Below are positions 1 to 11,311 of a DNA stretch of 64,000 bases, in pieces. This DNA comes from Epiperipatus broadwayi. Lineage: Eukaryota; Onychophora; Udeonychophora; Euonychophora; Peripatidae. Location of the stretch: the NCBI GenBank assembly GCA_028023455.1, contig JAQFVV010012419.1, positions 1,312,501 to 1,376,500 on the forward strand, read 5' to 3'. A program made the position numbers and the translations under genes. The notes under the pieces were generated by a model, which ran no database searches, was not told the origin of the DNA, and saw only the letters and a program-made list of their open reading frames with translations. Within the stretch, counting starts at the first letter, position 1, and every line of letters begins with the position of its first letter.

Positions 1-574
1 TGAATTACATTGACCTGAGGCAAGCAATAGAATATTCACTTGAAGAGATCAGAAACTAATTCACAATTCCCTATGTTTAGCAATATGTAATTTACTGACT
101 TAAGTTGAAATACAAAAATTATATACACTATTCTATTTAAGTGAATATTAATTTGTATTTGCATTTTCTGAATACTAATGTTTATTTAATAAAAATTAGT
201 ATATTATATTGGTCTGTAAAATCAAATTAAACGGATTGGCAATTTCTGTGAGTTGGTTTCTAGAATTAGATTATGTAAAGAGCAGAGAGGTAATTATTAA
301 AGCAATTATGAGACAGTCAAGCATAAAAGTGAGAGATTGTATCTTAATTCATGAACCTTGACCTCTTAAATTCTACGAATCTAGCACAGTACTAAATTTC
401 ACAGAACTATAAGCTGTTTAATATCAATAAATGGCCTCATCACATAACATTTGTATGGAAAGTAAACTTCTTATTCATAATTTTTATACTCAAAGCTTCA
501 TAATTCAAAAAATATCAAATAAAAATAACAGAATTAGAAATTAATAAACAAAACTTTAATTTTATACAAAACAC
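1..574. other. AT-rich spacer
   Basis: No coding stretch, RNA gene or repeat is recognised here. The sequence is AT-rich with frequent stop codons in all frames. Confidence 0.6.
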
Positions 575-1400
575 CAATCAAATGACAAATGCAGACTTTT
601 TATTTTCTCATTATAAACCTCCAATTTTTTAAAAAACATGAATAATGTTTCTGTAAAATAACTTTCACTCCACCACTCTCACACAAAGTAGGGACTGGGG
701 TTTATCTGTTTTTAACACATTGTGGAGGGATGTAATCATAAAAATGCGTCAAAAGGCATGAAAAATATCTGTTCCCAAACTGTGCATTTCATGCTTAACC
801 AATACTCATCAGTTGGCCCAGAAAAATATCTCTTACACATATCTTTATCATTGTTCAGTATATATGTAAATAGCAAATTACCATAGTTTATTTGAGAAGT
901 GTCAAACATGTGCACTCACAACTTTGACTCAAATCACTTAATGAAAGTATGTTAATATTTTTATTGTTCATTTATTAGACTACAGATTATCCAATAATGG
1001 ATGTAGTATAATGTGCATCACGGGGCCATGTCTTTGCTTCTAACCATTATTAATATACTTTCATTAACTGATTTGTGTCAAAGTTGTGAGGGCAGTATGT
1101 TTGACAATGATCAAATAAACTGTAATAATTTTCTATCTACCTATATAATAAACAATGATAAAGATATGTGTAAGAAATTGTGGTGTGGACCAAGTGATGA
1201 GTGCTAGTTCAGTATAAAATGTGCATCTTGGGGGTCATACATCTTTTCACAACTTTGGTTATATTTTTATGATTACATCCCTTTACATGGTGTTAAGAGC
1301 AGATAAAAATCTGTTCCTATGTTGCATGAGAATGGTGTAGTGAAAATTATACTATAGTAACATCCATTATTGGATAATCTCTAGTCTAATAAATGACTAA
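575..1400. repeat. Fold-back (inverted repeat) element
   Basis: Two long imperfect inverted arms are visible. About 657-960 matches the reverse complement of about 1030-1345; shared blocks include GGGATGTAATCATAAAAAT and ACACATATCTTTATCATTGT. A second inverted pair, containing ATTATCCAATAATGGATG, lies at about 975-1012 and, reversed, at about 1358-1398. The order is therefore arm, short repeat, inverted arm, inverted short repeat, as if two copies of a small non-autonomous element were joined head to head. A 64-codon open frame at 1013-1207 falls inside the right arm and is not considered a gene. The superfamily is not recognised and no clear target duplication was found. Confidence 0.65.
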
Positions 1401-4384
1401 TAAAAATTATTAACATTATGAGCAGTTTACTATTATCTGGAAATTTTATATGTATGTAAGGCTTGGAGCTAAATGTTATGGACACTAGTGTCTCTATTTT
1501 CTTCACTTTTTGATAAAAATTTCTATTAGATTATACATTAGTATAATGATTTATATTATTAACAAAATAATTGATTATTAAAATGTCCTTGTAAAATTTA
1601 AGTATTTATAACCATATATTTGCTAATAAAGTCTACTACAAAAATTAAATTTTTATGTTTGAAGTAACTAAAATATAAATAAAAAAAGCTCACACCTTAA
1701 AATACATAATTAATTTACATTCTTATAAAATATACATTTTGAGCAAACTAATAAGAGATTGATATTTTGGTTAATTGAATGTAAGGACATCATTTACACC
1801 AACAGTTATTGTGAAATAACATCAGAGTAAGCCCTTAGTTATAAAGAAAAGCTTTAAGTTTCATAAAATATCAGGATTAATCTTTCATTAATTTACAAAA
1901 GTCTGATAGATCTTTAGTAATCTTCAAATAAGCTGATTGTCATATAATATTTTTATTGGAGAAATGAAATTGATTGTATTGTGTAACAAAATGTTTGCAT
2001 TATAGAATGAATTTGATCCTCTCAAATAATCTGCAAATGATGTATCAACATAGAATAATGAGTGGACCAAGAAAATTCCATGATATAATTTACCAAAATT
2101 GAAATAATTCCACAATTAATGGAAATAGAGATTGGTTGTTTTTCTTTTTGTAGCGATTTGACAAAAGCATTTCTATTGAATTGTACAACCATATAACATA
2201 ATTCCAAACATCTACTTTCCACTTCCTTTTTTTTTATAACGGTACTCTTTCTGTTGCATATTAGATTTAGTGACTTTGAATTGATAATTCTGCTATAAAA
2301 AGTTTGCATGTAAAGACTGGAATGTGAATTGATCACTTTGTTGTGGATTTATAGCAACCATCTTTCATTACAACTGGTTATATTTTTTGATAATCATTGA
2401 TTTATGGAAACAGCTAATTCTAGAAGATTTAATTATACCTCGGAAGTGGCAGCTTAAAAGCCTATCAAGTTTTGTAACTGATGCAATCTATCAACAACTT
2501 AATTATTTTAAAATTAATCTGATATTTATCCTATACATTTGTAAGTTTAGGCCACTTCTGTGAAATATACTGATTATCTTTTTAGGATTGCTTCTCATTT
2601 TTATATCCCATGATAAAAAAATACAGCATTATTATTTACAAAGCTATGAATATGAGATTCGAACATGAAATCTCGAAAGCGCTAAGCAAACTTATTATAA
2701 ATTAGAGTAAAATTATAGCTTCACTATTTAATGCAAAAAAAAAAAAGTCACATATTTATAATTATTAGAAATATTATTTGCATTTTAACCAATCTCTACA
2801 TATTTATCTTGCGTTTTTTTATCTTTTACTCACAACAATTACTAATAAAACCATGACTATAAATGCTGATTGAATATTACATCAATTTTTAGAATAAAAT
2901 CAACGAATAATTAATTTAGTATGATAATTATTAATTCAAAAAGCCTATTGTAAAATATCATCTTTCAGTGTTATCTAGCAATAGTAGTAATTTGATTATG
3001 AAAACTAAAAATTCAAAAAGTTTTATTAATAAAGTTTGGTTACTATATTTAATATTCTAATAATTTACTAAGTCAGGATTAAATTATTTCATGAGAAATT
3101 TGTTATAAATAATGTTTATTATGTTAAGACATACACAAAATAAGCCACTTTTATCTAACTGCTGTTTTCTTTATTATGTTAAATAAACCAGCCATTGATA
3201 TTTGAAAGAGATGAGTTTTATATATTTAAAATATCTACTCCATTACATATTCCTGAAACATTTAAGACATTTAAAAAGATAAATAATCTCACGGGCTAGG
3301 GATGATATAACAATCTCTAATTTAATAAATGATTAATAATCATTAATGATGATGCCTATATTATGAAAGTAGAAACCTCGACGCTTTTAAAAAATAAGAA
3401 CATTTTTGATAAAAATTCTCAATGTAAATCAAATATATTTACAAATAATAGAATATATTTCTGAAAGTTATTTTCAACTGTAAGAATGGAAATGGTTAAA
3501 TGCAAGTCTTTGTCTTTTTTATGATTGGCTTTCACTGAAAAATTTAAATGAACAGACATACATGCATATTAACACAATCTTCACTGAAAATTTACAAATA
3601 ATTATTAGTAGCAACATCTATTTAGGTTTTGGGTATGGAATCAAAAAGAAATAGCAAATATACAACTTTAAAATGCACCAATTAATAGAGCAATAATTTG
3701 AGATATGGTTGTGTGACTGAAAAACTAAAATTTTAATTTCATTCCATTTAATTCATTTACGTATTTAAAACTTGAAGCAGTGTAGAAGGACTTTATTCCA
3801 AACTTTAAAGTTTCATATTATTTTTTCAGCCTACTTCCATGTCTGTACTTTGAAAAAATGACTTACTTTATTGGAATACACAATTTGATGAATTCCAATA
3901 ACAATAGAGGATTTAGATGTGGTTACAGCATCTAGCATTCACTTAATCTTATAAAAATAGTTGTAATGCAAACAAGTTTTTTTTTTGGTAGAATAAAACT
4001 TTATTTTAACTACAGCATCACACAATTTATTTCATTGGCATATGAATTTTTTTAGTATTATATACACAAACACATAATTACTCATGAGTTCGATAAATTG
4101 ACATAATCTAAATGATTTTTTTGCACTTATTTAATAGTATAATGTATTTAGTTAATAGTTAATTGAGCAGAGAAACCATTCTTATACAATAAATAATTTA
4201 GCAAAGATCAAAAATAGAATAGATCTGTTTATTGTTTAACTCTCAATATTCATAACTTTACTTTTACCAAAATTGGTGGAAATTTTGAGTAAATTTAATA
4301 TAAAAAATCATAGAGTAATTATTACCCTAATAATTAATTTTCCAAAGATGGAGAAAAGACATCACTTTTTATAACCTTGCTTTA
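1401..4384. other. AT-rich spacer without recognised gene
   Basis: Only short, low-complexity open frames occur, with no domain motifs. Homopolymer A and T runs are frequent. Nothing functional could be supported. Confidence 0.55.
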
Positions 4385-5010
4385 ATATTCAAACAAGTTA
4401 AACTGCATGAGCTACACAATCGTTTAGTAACATTCAGACTACAAGCAATATCTCATACTACTCCTAAAACATATATTTGTTTTATATAATTGTCACTTCA
4501 AATTTAATTATGTTTTATGATAATTATTTACAATAAATGTTAAATTATTTGTATGAAAAAAGATTAAAAAAATAAAATGAAATAAAATTACTTTTGTTGA
4601 ACTGGATTCAGATGACAGCTTTTTTAATATTAGTTAATTGCTTTTTTTATAGTCAATGATTTTCATGAAATAAATCTGATATGTATTATTTTTAGCATTA
4701 GTTACAACACATTTTATTATATTTTTTTAAAAAAAATAGTAGTTAAGAAAGCTAAGAAAGATGAAAAAAATTTACAACAAAGTTCTTCCTACAGATGGTA
4801 TGAGATACCACTTAATCAAAAATTAAAACTACATAAGCTAAAGTAAAATAATTTTATTTTTGCAAAATAGAGATGATTAGAAAGATACTAAGAGGGTTAC
4901 CTGTTCAATACAAAAAGTAATGTGAAATTAAAGCTTTTGAAAATTTATAGCAATGTGTGATACTGATTGTAACCATTGCAGGTAATAACTGTAAATATAA
5001 AATTAACATA
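4385..5010 (+). repeat. Interspersed repeat, copy 1
   Basis: This stretch is diverged but collinear with about 18995-19650. Shared landmarks in order are a block around CTACAAGCAATATCT, TTTACAATAAATGTTAAAT, a block around TGGATTCAGATGA, a block around GCATTAGTTACAA, AAATTAAAACTACAT and a final block around TGTTCA. Intervening spacing is similar. No protein motif is seen, so it is an unclassified, probably non-autonomous or long-dead repeat. Confidence 0.6.
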
Positions 5011-5474
5011 ACTTAATGTATCTGTAATTAAGAGGAGAAAACTACTCTTGCTCAGACTATGAATATATAACATTATATGTTTAGTCAATATGAAGAATAG
5101 AAGAGGAATCCTATCTCATTAATTATAAATATATTATGTGATGCTAATTTCACGTTTAGTTGAATATTGTATATAAATAATATGAATAATAATAAATAAT
5201 TGATAATTAAATTAAAATACTTATGTTGTTCTACAATTAGAATGATCAGATTTTTGTGGCATAATCTGGATAAAACAACTTTGATAACTAAAAAAAACAA
5301 CATTGAAACACAATACATGCAATTATGACATTTGTGGTGTGCATTTGATTATTGAATGTATTTCTATTCTGATTCTATAGAAAAATTTCAACTAATATAG
5401 ACTCACTAGAAAAAATTATATTGTCTATTTATAAAATATAGAACTGTTTATAGAATATGGTTTCAAAACATATA

Positions 5475-5777
5475 AACAGGCAAAACTCTCCATACAGTAT
5501 TGCCACTGAGTGCAAGCTAGACTAATCAATAGATGCCAGACGATCTAGGTGCAGTGCTCTCAGATCCAAGGCTCCTCACCAATGAAGGCCACAAGGCAGA
5601 AAACAGTCTAGGAATATGGATGAATAGGCACTAGATGGGGATTTTATGGATAAGCCTTCTGGAATACATTGATTACCCTGGCTTATATTGAGTGGCAATA
5701 CTGTAGGGAGAGTTTTTCCTGTTTAAATAACAGTTATAAGCAAACATAAGAAATGGTGATCATGTGATGTTTATTGG
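5475..5777 (+). mobile_element. Short non-autonomous element with 13-bp TSD
   Basis: The element begins AACAGGCAAAACTCTCC and contains an inverted repeat of about 35 bp: the left arm (about 5477-5511) includes CAGTATTGCCACT and the right arm (about 5689-5731) is its imperfect reverse complement. A single-stranded tail of about 45 bp follows, ending near GGTGATCATGTGATGTTTA. It is flanked by TTCAAAACATATA at 5462-5474 and 5778-5790. Long target duplications are typical of target-primed retroposition rather than cut-and-paste MITEs. A second, internally deleted copy lies at about 57119-57195 and keeps only the two ends. The inside (5579-5605) has a degenerate hammerhead-like hairpin. Confidence 0.65.
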
Positions 5778-5790
5778 TTCAAAACATATA

Positions 5791-6924
5791 CTGGTGCAGA
5801 ATTCTGCACTCAAATCTAGCTCTACTCCACTTAATTTGAGACATTTTGTTACTTTAATTATAGTACAATTAAATTATTTTTAATTAAAAATAGAGCACAA
5901 AAACATTTTAAAATTTACAACAAAGGCTCAATATAGGAAAATAATTAAATAGAGAAACAGAATCTATTATTATGAATAAAAAAGAGAAAAAGTATATGAA
6001 AGGTATTCAAATTTAAAGATGAATAAAAATTGCAATTTGCTACAGAAGAAGAAAATAAATATGGTGCTCTCAGTTAATAAAACCAGCTGTTTTTGATTCA
6101 AAACTCAATGTTTTATTCTTAAAAAGCAGTTCACATCATCCTCTTCTAAAGCTATATATGGTAAACTTGAGAAATCAAAAAAATACCAGATGCAAGAGGA
6201 CTATATTATTTCTATTCTAAATTAGTTTCTGTATTTTGCCTTCATCAGTGAAAGTTAGAATTAAAATCTAGAACTATTGTTTAGTTCTTTATATTTTCAA
6301 GCAAATAATTTGAAATTTTAAAAAAAAGTCTTACTTAGATCAGACACTAAAATATGTTATATATGTCCCTTGTTTAAAAAACTGATATCAATAACAATAC
6401 CACAATTAATTTAGTTATATGTAACTAAGACTAATTCTCTTCATACTAGAGCTATCTATTGTAAGATTGAGTAGTCTATTAATACTGATAATGCTATAAT
6501 GTCTCACCCACAGGCAGTTTTCTGATTTTTGTTTTTATCATTAAGAAATAAGATTGAAACCAGGAATTAATGTACTTATGCATCTAATAACCACGTTTTA
6601 TTTCTTTAAGATATTCAATGTGAAAATGTAAAATTGAAGGTTTAAATCCAGCAATTCTCCACATAGTTACATATATCTCATGGAATCCGTTTTTATGTAT
6701 TTTAAAGATCTCATTTATAGACTCCTTCTATTATTTGGCCAGGACTTTGTTGGTAAAAATAATGTTGATAATATTAATAAACATTTTCAGCAACTAGGCA
6801 GAGATTCGTTTTATTTGAAAAATCAAAATCAAAGTGATGAAATCAATCATCTGAGATCGAAATTCGATATCTAACATAATCTTTTAAAATTATTTTAAAC
6901 TGGATATGAACTTGTGATGATGTC
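5791..6924. other. AT-rich spacer, possible diverged tandem duplication
   Basis: No gene is recognised. Segments around 6110-6290 and 6415-6600 share weak similarity (a CTCTTC / GCTATAT-type block followed by a CATCA-type block about 110 bases later), which may be an old duplication. The 64-codon frame at 6680-6874 has no recognisable domain. Confidence 0.4.
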
Positions 6925-9900
6925 CAATTTTAATAGTTTAGATAAAAAAATTAATTCAAGTTTACAGCCTAACAAGTTCTGATTAAGTAGAGAATTCTTA
7001 TATGGTTCTATAAAATGTTTTTGATCGACAAACAACGTTTTAAATTTTGCACGAGAGACTTTAATAGTAGAATTGGTTAACAATTGAAAAAAGAAAGTGC
7101 TATGGAAAATTTAGTTATGGTGATAGAAATGAGAAAGGACACATATTTGTGAAATTCACAATAAAAGACAAACTGTATACTTTGAGAAAAAGATATTCAA
7201 AAATGGACAAAGAAACAGCCAAAATGAAGAGTGTTTTCCTGAAGGTTTGTGATGATTATGTTTTAGTTGTATTTATATGTTAGACTATTTCCATCATCTA
7301 ATGTGAGTATTGAATGTCTTAGAAAAATTTAACTTTGTTTGAATATTCTAAATACATTCAACTGTTAGTAATAACACACAGATTATTATATGCACAATGT
7401 TATGAGAGATATTATTCTCCCCACTTCTTCAGGTGTTGCTGGATTGACCAGTGGCATTACTAAAAATGGAGTTGAATCTGAACTTTTAGATTTTTGAGAA
7501 ATTTTAAGACAACATTCTAAACAACTGTGCTATTTTGTCAAAGGTAACAAGTGGTAGAAATTTCATATACTTATCTATGAGGTTTCTCCTAATTTCACCA
7601 CCTTTTCCTAAGAGCAAAGTTGATTAGTGATTTCCATACATTATGCACAGTCACACTAGATTCACTTATGGGATTATTTGCCAGTGTCTTGTGAAGAGCT
7701 TCTTTAAATTTTCTTCTTTATACCTTTTCTTCTCTATCCAATATTTTTGTATTTTCCCAATTAAACATATGTTCATTTGTACATACATGGTCTGCTACTT
7801 TAGACACATGTATGTACCAATGAATATATGTTCAATTGGGAAAACATAAAAATATTGGATAAAGAAAAAAATTTAAAACTACTGCTCACATTAGGAATGT
7901 GAGCCGTCTCCATAATTCAACTGAGTATGACTATACACAATGTATGGAAACCACTAATCAACTTTGCTCTTAGAAAAAAGTGAAGAAATCAGGAGGAACC
8001 TCATAGATAAGTATATGAAATTTCTACTGATCGTTGCCTTTGGCAGAATGACTCAGTTGGTTAAAACGTTATCTTAAAATTCAACATACAAGAATCTAAG
8101 AATCCAGGTTCAATTCCCATGCTAATGCTGTCACTGGTCAGGCTAGCAACATTTGAAGAAGACAGGACAATAATATTTCTCAAAACGTTGTGCATAAAAT
8201 GTACTTTGAAAATTTAAATAAAGTTAAATTTTTCTAAGACATTCAACACTCATATTAGATGATGGAAATAGTCCAATATATAAATACAGTCAAAGGAAGA
8301 GTTTACAGAAGAGGATTATATTTTAATTAACAGAAAATAGGTATTTCAAGATTGAAATGTACTTAACAAATTCGACATATAAAGTGATCCTTGATTATTA
8401 AGAAGTAATATCTGTTAATGCAAAATAGAGAGACAAAAATTATTAAGAAAAATATTATTACCAGCTAATATTCTTAACTGTCAGTAACATTCTAATAAAT
8501 TTAAATTAGAACTTGCAATCCATTATAAAATGGTAACAAGATTCAGAATTGAATAAATTAAGAAGATAAATGATACATTATTAAGAACTGCAAGAAAGAT
8601 AGTTGGTAAAAAAAAAGCCCAGTAATTTAACACTAAATTTTCTTCTTAGACAAGTGAATGTATAAAGAAAAAAAGGCCTCTGAAAATATTTCCAAGTTGT
8701 TCATTAAGAAGAATTGAATATCTAAAGCTTTGTAAAATAATATAAAAAAGAGAATGATATAGAAAAATATAATTGTAACAAATACAATTGGGAATTGATA
8801 AGATTAAGCTGTAAAAAAGAATAAAAGTCTCAAAACTATGAAACAATATCTTAAAACTGAAAGGAAAGTTATTTTTGCCATAAAAAAAAAATTTAACTAT
8901 GACTAAAAAGAGAGATGACATCATGAAACGTGAAAAAGAATTCTATAAAAGATTATATAATAAAGAACAAGAAAACAAAATATGACCTATAGTTATTACA
9001 TTTTCTGAAGTAATGAGACTTCAAAATTAAATCTATAAGAAAAGGGATAAGCTTTAGGAAATAATAGAATTATAACCAATATTATAAAAAGTACAGGTAA
9101 AGAAATATAAAATTGTTGGCAAAGTTATATATTCAAATGTCTAATTGCTAAATATATATACCATATATATTTAAAAAAGGTTGTGAAGAAGATATTAGAA
9201 ATTACAGACCTATTAGTCTTCTATCAGTTTTATACTAACATTTTATCAAAATAATTAACACTTGTTTACAGAAAATTTAGAATTTTAGGGGGGAAAAAGG
9301 ATTTAAAAGTAATTTGAATACTCTGGATCACATCTCCATATTAACACCTAATTATAAGGATCAATAAATATGAATTGCTATTATGTTTTGTCTTTATCGA
9401 TTGAGAAAAGGCATTTGATTTTATAAGCAGTTCTGCAATGGTTGAAGCATTGGATCATCAAGATATAGATCTAGGATATAGTTATATTCTGAAGAATATT
9501 TATGCAAATGCAATGATTAGATGACGTGATGATATTAAGAAGGTTACAATAAAAACTAGTACAATAGGAAATTCTATACCACCAAAAAATTTTAAAGCAA
9601 TTTTATAAGTATATTGTGAATTCATAAAATTGTGATTATTTAAGTCATCTAAGTTTTGCAGATTGCAAATAGTATTTCATAGCTTCAGGGAATATAGCCA
9701 GAGTTATCAGAAAGTAAAAAAATGAAAGTAAAGATAAATGTTAAAAAGACTAAAGTAATATTCAATGGACTTTCTTAGAAAAAAAATAAAGATTGATAAT
9801 CATGACTTCAAAGAAATTAACAACCACATAACATAGATAGAAACATAATGGAAAAAATTAATTATTAAAATAAAATTGAATAGAATGCTTTTAGAAGAAA

Positions 9901-10300
9901 TAGCAATATTAAAAAGAAGTATGCCAATGAGTTTGAAAAGAGAGGTTTTTAATAGAAGTGCTTTGGTACTTATTACTTTTGTATGAGACATGTAAGAGAA
10001 GATCAATTCAGAGACTTCAGACCACTCGGTGAAGGATGGAGAAATGTATGATAGGAATTAAATAAAATACATGGATGAGAGGACAAATAGATATCATTGT
10101 CTTCATTGAAAATATTCAGAAAGTGAAATGGAGATAGACTGGACATAGAAGTTTTTACCTAAATCCCAAGAGACTGTAAAAAGACTTAAGGAGAACAAAA
10201 CGTGAGATGAAATAAAGAAGTTTTTCAGTATGCTGAGAAAAATTGAGGTTAGAAATCATGCACCATATCAATATCGGTTAAAATGATGATGATTTTAGAT
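6925..10300 (+). pseudogene. Old RTE-like LINE copy, heavily decayed and interrupted
   Basis: Nucleotide similarity to the near-intact RTE element at 11312-14604 is clear from about 6925 to the 3' end near 10300, for example GGTTATGGTAATAGAAATGA-like sequence near 7115, the ATATTAGAAATTACAGACCT block near 9195 (reverse transcriptase NYRPIS region) and a TTTTGCAGATTGCAAATAG block near 9655 that corresponds to the FADD motif and has lost it. Indels and stop codons break every frame. The copy is interrupted at about 7232-8297 by a Penelope-like inverted pair. The 5' edge is uncertain; the upstream endonuclease part cannot be aligned by eye. It ends in ATGATGATGA-type repeats, like the younger copy. 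Confidence 0.85.
7232..8297. mobile_element. Penelope-like element family 1, inverted pair of truncated copies
   Basis: The insertion is a large imperfect palindrome centred near 7800. Each arm is the 3' part of a family 1 Penelope-like element: the distal end of the GIY-YIG reading frame, the 3' untranslated region with a tRNA-like segment, and the terminal repeat (pLTR). The left arm is in minus orientation and the right arm in plus. The outer edges read TTTTCCTGAAGGTTTGTG at left and the reverse type CCAATATATAAATACA at right. Flanks GCCAAAATGAAGAGT and GTCAAAGGAAGAGT look like a mutated target duplication of about 14 bp within the host RTE copy. Inverted 5'-truncated copies are a known insertion pattern of PLEs. 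Confidence 0.8.
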
Positions 10301-11298
10301 AATGATATCATACAAGAAATTATTATTTCTAAATATTAAAATTTTATTATAAAATTTAAGAGATTAATATTTTATAAAAAATAACACCCATGTCCTTCAC
10401 CACATAATTTTCCCTAAAACCCAAGATATTTTTAATAGTTTCAAATATCATTTGATTCAAAATACATAAAAGTTACTAAAACTTTTTTTAAGATTTAAAT
10501 CCATTAAGTAGCCTAATACATCGGATTCTTTTATATCAGAGGATCTCCAAATTTATGAAAAGATGGCCTAAAAAATCAAACTTATGGCATATATAATTTT
10601 AATTTTTTATATAAGTCAAATAAAAACTCAGAATGCTGTGACAAAAATGGATTTTGACATAATAGACAAATCTACAGTTTTGATATATCAACAATTTGGT
10701 TTTATTGAATTTTAAATGAGAAGTTGAGAACCTTTTTTGTTATTCCTTTGTATGATGCATACTGAAATATTTGTGTTGAGTTTTAAGAAGCAAATTTTAT
10801 AAAATATTTTTGAGTAAACATTAAATTTTTTAGTAAATAGACCAAAAAGCTCTAATTCATAACAGATCATAAAATTGTGGAAACAATAAAAGGCCATCAT
10901 TTTATACTCTTCGATGGTACTCCTTTCTTAAGTTGAAGAGAAATTTTACACAGATTTGTGATATTGCTAGCTTTGATTTACGATTTTTTTTTAAACAAAG
11001 GGAATTCTAGCAAAGTATTTAATAGACAAAATATAACCATGCGATTTATCTTTATCATCTATATCATCTCACATCTGAATCGCCAAGGTAAAACATTATT
11101 TGTAGTTAGACTATGTACATGTAAGAATTTCAGTTTAAATCCAAACCGTTTATAACATTAATGAGCCATAATGATTTTTAACATATTCTAGCATAAATTA
11201 ATACTCAGAAAATTGTGAACAATAATTGTAAAAATGGTGTAAAAATTACTTGAAATGTCAAGGGGAAAAAAACTTTGTTAATAAATTTATTTCAGTTT
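10301..11298. other. AT-rich spacer
   Basis: No gene or RNA is recognised between the two RTE copies. The 65-codon frame at 10958-11155 has a poor composition and no domain. Confidence 0.5.
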
Positions 11299-11311
11299 AT
11301 TAAGATAAAAT

